A stretch of 64,000 nucleotides of DNA from Streptomyces sp. TLI_235 (GCA_002300355.1 NSGV01000002.1:1798001-1862000); one strand, 5' to 3'. Numbered from the stretch's first letter, positions 27,602-35,875 are shown. Made by a program: numbers and translations. The notes: a model not told the origin generated them from the letters alone.

Positions 27602-28399
27602 GTGAGCGAGAACGTACGGTTCGTGACGATGGGGATCGGCGAGGGCGCCGTCCCGTACCCGGAGGCCTGGGAGGAGCAGCAGCGGCTGCACGCGCTGCGC
27701 GTCGCGGACGAGATCCCGGACACCGTGCTGCTGCTGGAGCACCCGCCGGTGTTCACGGCGGGCAAGCGCACCAACCCGGAGGACTACCCGCTGGACGGGA
27801 CGCCGGTGGTGCAGGTGAACCGCGGTGGTGAGATCACCTGGCACGGTCCGGGTCAGCTGGTGGGGTACCCGATCGTCAAGCTGCCGGACCCGATCGACGT
27901 GGTGGCGTACGTGCGCCGGCTGGAGGAGGCGCTGATCCGCGCCTGTGCCGAGTTCGGGGTGGCGACCTCGCGGGTGGAGGGCCGCAGCGGGGTGTGGGTG
28001 CTCGGCGAGGAGATCCCGGACGCGGTGGTGGATCCGTCGCAGGTGGTGGAGATCGGCCGGCTGACGCTGCGGATGGGCCTTCCGCTGGGGATCGACCCGC
28101 GGCTGGCGGGGCCGGAGTACGCGCCGTCGAACGCGGGTCAGCGGGGTGACGACCGGAAGCTGGCGGCGATCGGTGTCAGGGTGGCGCGCGGGGTGACGAT
28201 GCACGGGTTCGCGCTGAACTGCGACCCGGACATGACGTGGTTCGACCGGATCGTGCCGTGCGGGATCCGGGACGCCGGGGTGGGGTCGCTGGCCGGGGAG
28301 CTGGGCCGGCCGTTCGGTGTGGCGGACGCGCTGCCGGTGGTGCAGAAGCACCTGGCGGGCATCCTCGCGGAGCTGCCGGAGCCCGCGCTCGCCCGCTGA
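27602..28399 (+). CDS. lipB: Octanoyl-ACP:protein octanoyltransferase LipB
   Basis: 265 residues. Transfers octanoate from acyl carrier protein to the lipoyl lysine of E2 and GcvH domains. Seen: LLLEHPPVFTAGKR, VNRGGEITWHGPGQLVGYPI, the catalytic Lys in DDRKLAAIGVRVARGVTMHGFALN and the catalytic Cys in IVPCGIRDAGVGSLA. Between GRSGVWV and the catalytic Lys there is an insertion of about 40 residues (DAVVDPSQVVEIGRLTLRMG and beyond), usual in streptomycete LipB but absent from enteric ones. AAGGAG lies 5 nt before the GTG. lipA follows 120 bp later. Confidence 0.94.
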   Translation: MSENVRFVTMGIGEGAVPYPEAWEEQQRLHALRVADEIPDTVLLLEHPPVFTAGKRTNPEDYPLDGTPVVQVNRGGEITWHGPGQLVGYPIVKLPDPIDVVAYVRRLEEALIRACAEFGVATSRVEGRSGVWVLGEEIPDAVVDPSQVVEIGRLTLRMGLPLGIDPRLAGPEYAPSNAGQRGDDRKLAAIGVRVARGVTMHGFALNCDPDMTWFDRIVPCGIRDAGVGSLAGELGRPFGVADALPVVQKHLAGILAELPEPALAR

Positions 28400-28423
28400 G
28401 GCGGGAATCTACCGGCGAGTAGC

Positions 28424-28453
28424 CCTGTTGCCCTGCGATTGAGGGGCAACAGG
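28424..28453 (+). promoter_or_regulatory. Hairpin in the lipB-lipA gap
   Basis: CCTGTTGCCC (28424-28433) pairs perfectly with GGGCAACAGG (28444-28453) around a 10-nt loop, with no U tract. It could attenuate or stabilise transcript ends between lipB and lipA. Confidence 0.5.
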
Positions 28454-28480
28454 CCCGGTACAGGCGATGAAAGCACAGGC

Positions 28481-28498
28481 GTACCCTGGGGGTACCCC
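28481..28498. promoter_or_regulatory. CstR-operator-like palindrome directly upstream of lipA
   Basis: GTACCC-TG-GGGGTACCCC. Read on the minus strand it contains TACCCCCAGGGTAC, which differs by one missing G from TACCCCCAGGGGTAC in the sulfur-locus operator at 51241-51257. It sits 21 bp before the lipA start, much like the operator in front of the MBL-rhodanese gene. Binding by CstR is inference. Confidence 0.35.
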
Positions 28499-28519
28499 GT
28501 CTAGTTCTAGGAGTTGCAC

Positions 28520-29473
28520 GTGTCCGCTGTCGCGCCCGACGGCAGGAAGCTTCTCCGCCTGGAGGTCCGCAACAGCGAGACCCCCATCGAGCGGAAGCCC
28601 GAGTGGATCAAGACCCGGGCGAAGATGGGCCCGGAGTACAACGCCCTCCAGTCGCTGGTGAAGAAGGAGGGGCTGCACACCGTCTGCCAGGAGGCCGGCT
28701 GCCCCAACATCTTCGAGTGCTGGGAGGACCGCGAGGCCACCTTCCTCATCGGCGGTGACCAGTGCACCCGCCGCTGCGACTTCTGCCAGATCGACACCGG
28801 CAAGCCCGCCGAGTTCGACCGGGACGAGCCGCGCCGGGTCGCCGAGTCCATCGTCACGATGGACCTCAACTACGCCACGATCACCGGTGTCGCCCGCGAC
28901 GACCTGGAGGACGGCGGGGCCTGGCTGTACGCCGAGACGGTCCGCCAGGTGCACGCGCTGACGGCCGGCCGTGAGGCCGGCCGGACGGGTGTCGAGCTGC
29001 TGATCCCGGACTTCAACGCCGTCCCGGAGCAGCTGGCCGAGGTGTTCTCCTCACGGCCCGAGGTGCTGGCGCACAACGTCGAGACGGTGCCGCGGATCTT
29101 CAAGCGGATCCGCCCGGCCTTCCGCTACGAGCGCTCGCTGGACGTCATCACGCAGGCCCGCGCGGCCGGCCTGGTCACCAAGTCCAACCTGATCCTCGGC
29201 ATGGGCGAGACCCGCGAGGAGGTCAGCCAGGCGCTGGCGGACCTGGTCGGGGCCGGCTGCGAGCTGATCACCATCACCCAGTACCTGCGGCCCTCGCTGC
29301 GCCACCACCCGGTGGAGCGCTGGGTGAAGCCGCACGAGTTCGTGGAGCTGCAGCAGGAGGCCGAGGAGCTCGGCTTCGCCGGTGTGATGTCGGGTCCGCT
29401 GGTGCGGTCCTCGTACCGGGCGGGCCGGCTGTACCGGCAGGCGCTGGAGCACCGCGAGCGCGCGGCCGTCTGA
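28520..29473 (+). CDS. lipA: Lipoyl synthase LipA
   Basis: 317 residues. A radical SAM enzyme that inserts two sulfur atoms into octanoyl groups. The auxiliary cluster cysteines are in HTVCQEAGCPNIFECW. The radical SAM CxxxCxxC is in DQCTRRCDFCQIDTG. The C-terminal Ser ligand is in SGPLVRSSYRAG. LILGMGETREEV and TQYLRPSLRHHPVERWV are typical. The GTG at 28520 has AGGAG 6 nt upstream; the TTG two codons earlier is less likely. It follows lipB and ends at an 11-bp stem. Its products are needed by the SucB protein encoded earlier in the window. Confidence 0.96.
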   Translation: MSAVAPDGRKLLRLEVRNSETPIERKPEWIKTRAKMGPEYNALQSLVKKEGLHTVCQEAGCPNIFECWEDREATFLIGGDQCTRRCDFCQIDTGKPAEFDRDEPRRVAESIVTMDLNYATITGVARDDLEDGGAWLYAETVRQVHALTAGREAGRTGVELLIPDFNAVPEQLAEVFSSRPEVLAHNVETVPRIFKRIRPAFRYERSLDVITQARAAGLVTKSNLILGMGETREEVSQALADLVGAGCELITITQYLRPSLRHHPVERWVKPHEFVELQQEAEELGFAGVMSGPLVRSSYRAGRLYRQALEHRERAAV

Positions 29474-29513
29474 GGCCGCCCGAGCGGCCACACGAGGGTC
29501 GTACCGGAAGCTT

Positions 29514-29547
29514 CGGAGGGCGGCGGGCCGCGGCCTGCCGCCCTCCG
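29514..29547 (+). terminator. lipA terminator
   Basis: CGGAGGGCGGC (29514-29524) pairs with GCCGCCCTCCG (29537-29547) around a 12-nt GC-rich loop. There is no U tract, as is usual in streptomycetes. Confidence 0.7.
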
Positions 29548-29683
29548 GCGTACCTCCGGCGCGGCCGTCTTGCGGTCGTGCGGCTTTCATGCGACTTTGA
29601 CCGGCAGGTCACCGATCGGTAACACCTGCGGGCGACGCTGGCGGTGTCGGTCGTCCGTAGGTCCTTGAGGGGAGCTGTTGAGC

Positions 29684-29896
29684 ATGGAGGCAGTGAGCGG
29701 ATCGCCTCGCGGTCTGCGGCCGGCGCGGATGCCGTCGGTTGGCGGCGCCCTGCGCTACGCCGAGAGCGTGCTGCTGGCCGGGGGGCAGCGGCAGGCCCGC
29801 CGCAACGCCTGGGCCGCGGTCTGCGAGAACCGCCGGCACGCTGCGGAGCGAGAGCTGGACGCGGGTGCGGCGTCCGGGCCGCGACGCCGTTCCTGA
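29684..29896 (+). CDS. Small basic hypothetical protein (70 aa)
   Basis: 70 residues, basic, Arg/Ala-rich: MEAVSGSPRGLRPARMPSVG, then a predicted helix GALRYAESVLLAGGQRQARRNAWAAV and ENRRHAAERELD. No membrane helix or signal peptide. GGGGAG lies 9 nt before the ATG, a good ribosome site. I recognise no family; the place between lipA and the DUF4191 gene recalls small proteins annotated at this position in other streptomycetes, but this is memory only. Codon third positions fit a real gene. Confidence 0.55.
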   Translation: MEAVSGSPRGLRPARMPSVGGALRYAESVLLAGGQRQARRNAWAAVCENRRHAAERELDAGAASGPRRRS

Positions 29897-29986
29897 GGCC
29901 GCCGCCGGGCCGTCCGGGTGCGGCCGCGGGCGGTCGGGGGCACCGCCCTTGGATATCCCGCCCCCCCGACACGTACCATGAGCCCT

Positions 29987-30676
29987 ATGGCGAGGGAAAC
30001 ATCCGAGAACCCCGGGCGGCTGCAGCAGATCCGCACGGCGTACACCATGACCAAGAAGGTCGACACCAAGATCGGCCTGATCATCGCCGGCGTCGGCCTC
30101 ATCACCTTCGGCGTGTTCCTCGCCATCGGGTTTGCGATCGGACACCCCGTCTACCTGGGCATCCTCGGCTTCGTCGTGGCGTTCCTGGCGGTCGCGGTGG
30201 TCTTCGGTCGCCGGGCCGAGCGAGCCGCGTTCGGGCAGATGGAGGGCCAGCCGGGCGCGGTCGCGGCGGTACTGAACAACATCCGGCGCGGCTGGAGTGC
30301 CAACCCGACCCCGGTCGCGGTCACCCGCAGCCAGGACGCGGTGTACCGCGCGGTCGGCCGTCCGGGCATCGCGCTGATCGGTGAGGGCAACCCGAACCGG
30401 GTGCGGCCGCTGCTCGCCGCCGAGAAGAAGAAGATGGCCAGGGTCGTCGGCGACATCCCGGTGCACGACATCATGGTCGGCAACGGCGAGGGCGAGATCC
30501 CGCTGAAGAAGCTGCAGGTGCACCTGATGCGGCTGCCGCGGGCGATCACTCCGGCCCAGGTCACCGAGACCAACGACCGGCTGCGCGCGCTGGGCGACCT
30601 GCTCTCCCGGGCGCCGATCCCCAAGGGCCCGATGCCCAAGGGCGCCCGGATGCCCAAGGGCGGCCAGGTCCGCTGA
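29987..30676 (+). CDS. DUF4191 membrane protein
   Basis: 229 residues. The N-terminal MARETSENPGRLQQIRTAYT-MTKKVD is the family opening. Two adjacent membrane helices follow at about residues 32-80 (IGLIIAGVGLITFGVFLAI; YLGILGFVVAFLAVAVVFG), then FGQMEGQPGAVAAVLNNI and a cytoplasmic domain with VGRPGIALIGEGNPNRVRPL. The C-terminus is Lys/Pro/Gly-rich (repeated PKG). Found across actinobacteria, usually by lipA and glnA; function unknown. The ATG at 29987 is chosen over one three codons earlier because the MAR start is conserved. Confidence 0.88.
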   Translation: MARETSENPGRLQQIRTAYTMTKKVDTKIGLIIAGVGLITFGVFLAIGFAIGHPVYLGILGFVVAFLAVAVVFGRRAERAAFGQMEGQPGAVAAVLNNIRRGWSANPTPVAVTRSQDAVYRAVGRPGIALIGEGNPNRVRPLLAAEKKKMARVVGDIPVHDIMVGNGEGEIPLKKLQVHLMRLPRAITPAQVTETNDRLRALGDLLSRAPIPKGPMPKGARMPKGGQVR

Positions 30677-30696
30677 GCCCCACCTCCACCGACACC

Positions 30697-30729
30697 ACGG
30701 CCCCGCCGCGATCCTCGCGGCGGGGCCGT
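30697..30729. terminator. Bidirectional terminator, 14-bp stem
   Basis: ACGGCCCCGCCGCG (30697-30710) pairs perfectly with CGCGGCGGGGCCGT (30716-30729), between the convergent DUF4191 and RDD genes. Confidence 0.88.
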
Positions 30730-30748
30730 TCGACGTCCGGGGGACGGG

Positions 30749-31225
30749 TCAGATGCGGACCTCGGCGGTGCCGACCGCCTTGTCGTGGAGGCCGCGGGTG
30801 TCGCGGTCCCAGATCGCGGCGGGGACGATCAGGCAGAGCAGCAGGGTGCGCAGCAGCACCTGCGGGATGGAGGCGCGGGAGCCGTCCAGCCGGACGACGC
30901 GGAGGCCGAAGAGCCGCTTGCCGACGGTGGTGCCGCTGGTGGCGAGCAGGACGACGGTGACGACGTAGAACAGCGGGGTGGTCCACAGATTGGCGGCGGC
31001 CTGGTCGCCGCGGGAGAGCAGCCCGTAGGCGACGAGGCTGCAGAGCCAGCCGTCGACGAACAGGGCGCCCAGGCGCCGGCCGGGGCCGGCGATCGAGCCG
31101 GGACCGTCCTTCGGCAGGCCGAGGCGCTCGCCGCGGTGACCGAAGTCGGCGCCCATCTTCTCGGCGGCGGCCTTCGGCCCGTCCAGCCACGATCCCAACG
31201 CATCTCTGGTGTCCACGAAATCCAC
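30749..31225 (-). CDS. RDD family membrane protein
   Basis: 158 residues. The RDD domain covers about residues 48-150: GRRLGALFVDGWLCSLVAYG (Arg-Asp region in helix 1), then LFYVVTVVLLATSGTTVGKRLFGLRVVRLDG, and the closing WDRDTRGLHDKAVGTAEVRI. Three membrane helices. Members are proposed to take part in ion transport, but most are uncharacterised. The GTG at 31225 is used; a second GTG three codons in (31216) is an equal alternative. It is divergent from glnA across 222 bp. Confidence 0.85.
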   Translation of the reverse strand: MDFVDTRDALGSWLDGPKAAAEKMGADFGHRGERLGLPKDGPGSIAGPGRRLGALFVDGWLCSLVAYGLLSRGDQAAANLWTTPLFYVVTVVLLATSGTTVGKRLFGLRVVRLDGSRASIPQVLLRTLLLCLIVPAAIWDRDTRGLHDKAVGTAEVRI

Positions 31226-31367
31226 AGTATCCGGGCTTTACGGGCGATCTTCGGCGGCCTCCCCCGACACGCGCGGACGCCTCGCCGAGCGGTCTGGACC
31301 ACTCGGCGCCATCATGGGCGTTTTGCCCCGGGCCGTATGACTTTGCCCACACTATGGGTGCCGCTGG

Positions 31368-31405
31368 TTAACATGCAGAGGACGGGGAAATCACCCACCG
31401 GAAAC
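31368..31405 (+). promoter_or_regulatory. GlnR-type four-part operator upstream of glnA
   Basis: Four 5-mers at 11-bp spacing, TTAAC (31368), AGGAC (31379), ATCAC (31390) and GAAAC (31401), fit the alternating a-n6-b-n6-a-n6-b GlnR pattern (gTnAc/GaAAc). The last two match best; the second is poor. It ends 42 bp before glnA, the classic GlnR target. Confidence 0.6.
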
Positions 31406-31447
31406 GGGCGGCTCCTACGGTGGGCCGCACGCAGCTGAGGAGGATGG

Positions 31448-32863
31448 ATGTTCACCAACGCCGACGAGGTCAGGCAGTACATCACGGACAACGACATCAA
31501 GTTCGTCGATGTCCGGTTCTGCGACCTGCCGGGCGTCATGCAGCACTTCTCAGTGCCTGCCTCGACCTTCGACCCGTCCGAAATCCTGATGTTCGACGGC
31601 TCCTCGATCCGGGGCTTCCAGGCGATCCACGAGTCCGACATGGCACTCGTGCCCGACCTGGCGACGGCCCGGCTGGACCCGTTCCGCTCCGAAAAGCACC
31701 TCAACATCAACTTCTTCATCCAGGACCCGATCACGGGCGAGGCCTACAGCCGCGACCCGCGCAACGTCGCCAAGAAGGCCGAGGCCTACCTCGCCTCCTC
31801 CGGCATCGCCGACACCGCGTTCTTCGGCCCGGAGGCCGAGTTCTACGTCTTCGACGAGGTCCGCTACGAGACCAGCGCCAACGCCTCGTACTACCACATC
31901 GACTCGATCGCCGGCGCCTGGAACACCGGCCGGATCGAGGAGGGCGGCAACCGCGGCTACAAGGTGAAGTACAAGGGCGGCTACTTCCCCGTGCCGCCGG
32001 TGGACCACTTCGCCGACCTGCGCGCCGAGATGTCGCTGGAGCTCGCCGCCGCCGGCCTGCAGGTCGAGCGGCAGCACCACGAGGTCGGCACGGCCGGCCA
32101 GGCGGAGATCAACTACAAGTTCAACACCCTGCTGCACGCCGCCGACGACCTGATGCTGTTCAAGTACATCATCAAGAACGTCGCCTGGCGGAACGGCAAG
32201 ACCGCCACCTTCATGCCCAAGCCGATCTTCGGCGACAACGGCTCCGGCATGCACGTCCACCAGTCGCTGTGGACCGAGGGCTCGCCGCTCTTCTACGACG
32301 AGCAGGGCTACGCCGGCCTCTCCGACACCGCCCGCTACTACATCGGCGGTCTGCTCAGGCACGCCCCCTCGCTGCTGGCCTTCACCAACCCCTCGGTGAA
32401 CTCCTACCACCGCCTGGTGCCGGGCTTCGAGGCGCCGGTCAACCTGGTGTACTCGCAGCGCAACCGCTCCGCCGCGATCCGCATCCCGATCACCGGGTCG
32501 AACGCCAAGGCCAAGCGCATCGAGTTCCGCGCGCCCGACCCCTCCTCCAACCCGTACCTGGCCTTCTCCGCCATGCTGATGGCCGGCCTGGACGGCATCA
32601 AGAACAAGATCGAGCCGCTGGAGCCGGTCGACAAGGACCTCTACGAGCTGGCCCCCGACGAGCACTCCGCCGTGCCGCAGGTACCCGCCTCGCTCGGCGC
32701 CGTCCTCGACGCGCTGGAGGCCGACCACGAGTACCTGCTCGCGGGCGGGGTGTTCACCCCCGACCTGATCGAGACCTGGATCGACTTCAAGCGCACCAAC
32801 GAGATCGCCCCGATCGCCCTGCGGCCGCACCCGCACGAGTTCGAGCTCTACTTCGACCTGTAA
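31448..32863 (+). CDS. glnA: Glutamine synthetase type I (GlnA)
   Basis: 471 residues, the usual GSI-beta length. Makes glutamine from glutamate, ammonia and ATP as a cytosolic dodecamer. Seen: beta-grasp MFDGSSIRGFQAIHESDM, catalytic FGPEAEFYVFDEV, NGSGMHVHQSLW, LVYSQRNRSAAIRIP and EFRAPDPSSNPYLAFSAMLMAG. The adenylylation site is the Tyr in VDKDLYELAPDE, so control by a GlnE adenylyltransferase is expected. GAGGAGG precedes the ATG. A GlnR-like operator lies upstream, and two hairpins lie downstream, where the accessory region begins. Confidence 0.97.
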   Translation: MFTNADEVRQYITDNDIKFVDVRFCDLPGVMQHFSVPASTFDPSEILMFDGSSIRGFQAIHESDMALVPDLATARLDPFRSEKHLNINFFIQDPITGEAYSRDPRNVAKKAEAYLASSGIADTAFFGPEAEFYVFDEVRYETSANASYYHIDSIAGAWNTGRIEEGGNRGYKVKYKGGYFPVPPVDHFADLRAEMSLELAAAGLQVERQHHEVGTAGQAEINYKFNTLLHAADDLMLFKYIIKNVAWRNGKTATFMPKPIFGDNGSGMHVHQSLWTEGSPLFYDEQGYAGLSDTARYYIGGLLRHAPSLLAFTNPSVNSYHRLVPGFEAPVNLVYSQRNRSAAIRIPITGSNAKAKRIEFRAPDPSSNPYLAFSAMLMAGLDGIKNKIEPLEPVDKDLYELAPDEHSAVPQVPASLGAVLDALEADHEYLLAGGVFTPDLIETWIDFKRTNEIAPIALRPHPHEFELYFDL

Positions 32864-32900
32864 AGGGCTTCTGACCTGCGGAAATGCAAGCCCCTCATGC

Positions 32901-32941
32901 GAGTTCTCGCAGGTCGGCGTATCGCTGACCTGCGAGAACTC
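32901..32941. terminator. First hairpin downstream of glnA, 15-bp perfect arms
   Basis: GAGTTCTCGCAGGTC (32901-32915) and GACCTGCGAGAACTC (32927-32941) pair perfectly around 11 nt. CTGACCTGCG also occurs as a direct copy at 32871. It probably terminates glnA, though a recombination-site origin cannot be excluded. Confidence 0.7.
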
Positions 32942-32948
32942 CTCAGCC

Positions 32949-32977
32949 CCGCTACCCGCTGTGACGCCGGGTAGCGG
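32949..32977. terminator. Second hairpin downstream of glnA
   Basis: CCGCTACCCG (32949-32958) pairs perfectly with CGGGTAGCGG (32968-32977). It lies between the convergent glnA and WYL-regulator genes and can serve either. Confidence 0.7.
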
Positions 32978-33022
32978 TGTTGGGACGATGGGCCTGCGGG
33001 ACGGATCTGCGGTGGTTCCTTC

Positions 33023-34024
33023 TCACCACTCCGGAACGGCCTCTGGTCTTGCGGTACGGGCAGCGCGGGCGTAGCGGGCGGCGAGGTCCCCGAACACGGC
33101 GGCCAGTTCGGGTGGGTCGATGACGTCGATGTCGGTGTCGAAGCGGCCGATCGCGGCGGCGAGTCCGGTCCATGACCAGGAGCCGAGGATGAGCCGGCAC
33201 TGGTGGGGTCCGACGTCCACGACGATTCCGTCCTCGGCGAAGGGCGCGACGTGGGCCGCCGGGAGGTGGAGGATGACTTCGCCCCGGCACGGCCAGTCGG
33301 TGGTGGTGCCGTCGTTGCCGCGGAACCGGCTGGTGACGAAGGTGGAAACGGTGCCGCCGGGGAGGTCACGCGGGGCGAAGCGGGGGCCGGTGGGTGTGCG
33401 GGGCCGGATGCGGTCGACGCGGAAGGTGCGCCAGTCCTCGCGGTGGAGGTCCCAGGCCACCAGGTACCAGCGATGACGCCAGGTGACCAGGTGGTGGGGT
33501 TGTACGCGGCGCGCGTCACCGGCCGGGGTGCCCGGACCCGGGGCGTAGTCGAAGCGCAGTTCCTCGCGGGCGTGGATGGCGCGGCTCAGCTCTATCAGGA
33601 CCTGAGCGTCGACCCGGGCGGTGTCGCCGACCGCCTCGGGCGGTTGGATCGCGGTGATGCGCACCAGGTCGACACGGTGGCGCAGGCGGGACGGCATGAC
33701 CTGGCGGAGGGTGGCCAGCGCGCGGGAAGCGTCTTCGGCGACCGTGGTGCCGGCGGCCGCGCTGTGCAGCGCGACAGCCAGGGCAACGGCCTGCTCGTCG
33801 TCGAACAGCATGGGCGGCAGGTGGGTGCCGGCCTCCAGGCGGTAGCCACCGGCCGGTCCCTTGACGGTCGTGATCGGGTAGTCGAGTTCGCGCAGGCGGT
33901 CGATGTCACGGCGCACGGTGCGCGAGGTAATACCGAGACGCTCGGCGAGGTCGTCGCCGGACCAGGCACGGGGCGTCTGAAGGAGCGAGAGCAGCGCGAG
34001 CAGGCGGGCGGACGTCTTCTGCAT
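33023..34024 (-). CDS. WYL-domain (YafY/DeoR-type) transcriptional regulator
   Basis: 333 residues. The N-terminal winged helix-turn-helix (residues 3-60) reads TSARLLALLSLLQTPRAWSG-DDLAERLGITSRTVRRDIDRL. The WYL domain lies around residues 140-220 (LSRAIHAREELRFDY, HHLVTWRHRWYLVAWDLHRE), and a C-terminal WCX-like region follows. WYL domains bind nucleic acid or nucleotide ligands. The ATG at 34024 has GGGAGG 9 nt upstream; an earlier ATG directly abuts that purine run and is less likely. It is divergent from a VOC protein gene, a common pairing in which the regulator controls the VOC gene. Confidence 0.88.
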   Translation of the reverse strand: MQKTSARLLALLSLLQTPRAWSGDDLAERLGITSRTVRRDIDRLRELDYPITTVKGPAGGYRLEAGTHLPPMLFDDEQAVALAVALHSAAAGTTVAEDASRALATLRQVMPSRLRHRVDLVRITAIQPPEAVGDTARVDAQVLIELSRAIHAREELRFDYAPGPGTPAGDARRVQPHHLVTWRHRWYLVAWDLHREDWRTFRVDRIRPRTPTGPRFAPRDLPGGTVSTFVTSRFRGNDGTTTDWPCRGEVILHLPAAHVAPFAEDGIVVDVGPHQCRLILGSWSWTGLAAAIGRFDTDIDVIDPPELAAVFGDLAARYARAARTARPEAVPEW

Positions 34025-34184
34025 GACACCCATCCTCCCCGGAATACCGGACACACCCTGTCCTCTACCTTTGCCATCGTGGCACACGAGCCGTTCGGGA
34101 GGCGCGACCCCCGGTCACGGCAGCCGCCGCTCGGCACCGACGACCGACGGCGCACATCCGTCACACCGAGGCAAGGAACGAATC

Positions 34185-34607
34185 ATGCCCGTCACGACCA
34201 CCACCCACCTCAACTTCCGGGGCACCGCACGTGAGGCACTGGACTTCTACCGGTCCGTCTTCGGCGGGCGCACCGTCGCGGCCACCTACAAGGACGCGGG
34301 CGCCGTGCGGAACGAGAGCGAGGCGGACTGGGTGATGTGGGGCGAGGTGGTCGGCGACAACGGATTCCACGTCATGGCCTACGACGTGCCCACGCAGCTG
34401 CCCTGGCACCGGGGCGAGAACTCGTTCTTCGTCTCCGTGCGCGGAGACGACGCCGAGGAGATCAGCGTCCTGTGGGGCAAGCTCGCCGCGGGCTCGACCA
34501 TCGTGAGCCCCCTGGAGCCCGCACAGTGGGCGCCGCTGTACGGCATGCTCACCGACCGCTTCGGCGTCACCTGGGTCCTGGACGTCACCGCGCCGTACAA
34601 CAGCTGA
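34185..34607 (+). CDS. VOC family protein (PhnB-like)
   Basis: 140 residues. A vicinal-oxygen-chelate fold of the PhnB/3-demethylubiquinone methyltransferase-like type: HLNFRGTAREALDFYRSVFG, then HVMAYDVP and ENSFFVSVRGDDAEEISVLW, ending with LTDRFGVTWVLDV. These proteins are dimers of unknown substrate, sometimes linked to antibiotic or electrophile resistance. The classic PhnB metal-binding pattern is only partly kept. AAGGA precedes the ATG. It is divergent from the WYL regulator across 160 bp and ends at a strong hairpin. Confidence 0.85.
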   Translation: MPVTTTTHLNFRGTAREALDFYRSVFGGRTVAATYKDAGAVRNESEADWVMWGEVVGDNGFHVMAYDVPTQLPWHRGENSFFVSVRGDDAEEISVLWGKLAAGSTIVSPLEPAQWAPLYGMLTDRFGVTWVLDVTAPYNS

Positions 34608-34625
34608 ACCGACCGACCCGGCCCA

Positions 34626-34676
34626 CCCGCGCCGTCCGAACCGCCGCCACCCCGTGGGCGGCCCGGACGGCGCGGG
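34626..34676 (+). terminator. Terminator after the VOC gene
   Basis: CCCGCGCCGTCCG (34626-34638) pairs perfectly with CGGACGGCGCGGG (34664-34676); the 25-nt loop can form a further GCCGCC/GGCGGC stem. Confidence 0.75.
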
Positions 34677-34763
34677 CACCGGACACGTACAACAGCGGAA
34701 ACCCACCCACACGGACCTGCGACGGCGCCTGTCCCCACGAGCAAGCCGTCGCGTGAGAGTGCC

Positions 34764-35861
34764 ATGACCGTCCTCGACACCCGCGCCCTCAATCGCGCCA
34801 CCCTCGCCCGCCAACACCTGCTCGAGCGCAGCGACAGCTCCGTGTCGCAGGCAGTGGCCCATCTGTGCGGCCTCCAGGCGCAGGAGCCCCAGGAACCCTT
34901 CACCGGGCTGTGGTCCCGCCTCTGCGACTTCCGACCCGGGCAACTGGACGATGCGCTGACCGGTCGCAAGGTGGTGCGCACCCACCTGATGCGGCGCACC
35001 GTCCACCTCGTCACCGCCGACGACGCGCTCGCCTGGCGAGCCCGCCACGGGACCATGCTGCGCCAGCGAGTGCTGGGAACCTACCGGCGCGAACTGGCCG
35101 GCATCGACACGGACGAGGTCGCCGCCGCCGGCCGCGCGGTCATGGCCGACCAGCGGCCGCGCACCATGACCGAGCTGGTACGAGCTCTCGAAGACCGCTG
35201 GCCCGGTCCACCGCGCCGTGCCCTGGGCGAGCTGCTCGTCGCAGCCCTCGTCCCGATGGCCCAACTCCCGCCCCGCGGCCTGTGGCGCCAGACCGCCGGC
35301 GTACGCAACCTGCCGCTGAGCACCTGGCTGGCACGGGACATCGACCCCCTGCCCGCCGACGGCAGTGATCCCGTCGGACAGCAACTGCTGCTCCGCTACC
35401 TCGCCGCGTACGGGCCCGCCGCAAGCGCGGACGTACGCGCCTGGTGCGGCCTCGCCGGCCTTCCCGCCGCCGTCAAAGCCGCCCGCGGAGAACTCGTCGT
35501 CTTCCGTGACGAACGCGGCCGCGAACTGCTCGACCTGCCCGACGCGCCCCGCCCGCACCCCGACACCCCGGCCCCCGTCCGGTTCCTTCCGGCCTTCGAC
35601 AACGCCATCCTGGGTTACCACGACCGCAGCCGCATCATCGACGCCCCCCACCTCGGTCTGTCCGTCGCGGGCCACCGCACCGTCCTCGTCGACGGACGCG
35701 TCACCGCCACCTGGACGGTGCGCGACCACCGACTCCACGTCAGCTCCCTGCGCCCTCTCACCGCCCCGGAACGGGAAGCCGTCCACACCGAAGCCCAGGC
35801 CCTGACCACCTTCCTGGACAACGACATCGAGCACATCGAACTCGACACATCCAGGCATTGA
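34764..35861 (+). CDS. Winged-helix DNA-binding protein, AlkZ-like (HTH_42) family
   Basis: 365 residues. A tandem winged-helix protein of the HTH_42 family, related to the DNA glycosylase AlkZ from Streptomyces sahachiroi, which excises bulky lesions. Seen: the N-terminal LNRATLARQHLLERSD, CGLQAQEPQEPF with the QxQ motif at the AlkZ catalytic position, TGRKVVRTHLMRRTVHLVTADD and the C-terminal FLPAFDNAILGYHDRSRII followed by VLVDGRVTATWTV. The QxQ keeps open a true glycosylase role, but most chromosomal members are uncharacterised. It stands alone, with hairpins on both sides. Confidence 0.85.
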   Translation: MTVLDTRALNRATLARQHLLERSDSSVSQAVAHLCGLQAQEPQEPFTGLWSRLCDFRPGQLDDALTGRKVVRTHLMRRTVHLVTADDALAWRARHGTMLRQRVLGTYRRELAGIDTDEVAAAGRAVMADQRPRTMTELVRALEDRWPGPPRRALGELLVAALVPMAQLPPRGLWRQTAGVRNLPLSTWLARDIDPLPADGSDPVGQQLLLRYLAAYGPAASADVRAWCGLAGLPAAVKAARGELVVFRDERGRELLDLPDAPRPHPDTPAPVRFLPAFDNAILGYHDRSRIIDAPHLGLSVAGHRTVLVDGRVTATWTVRDHRLHVSSLRPLTAPEREAVHTEAQALTTFLDNDIEHIELDTSRH

Positions 35862-35875
35862 TCAGGGCGAACCAA

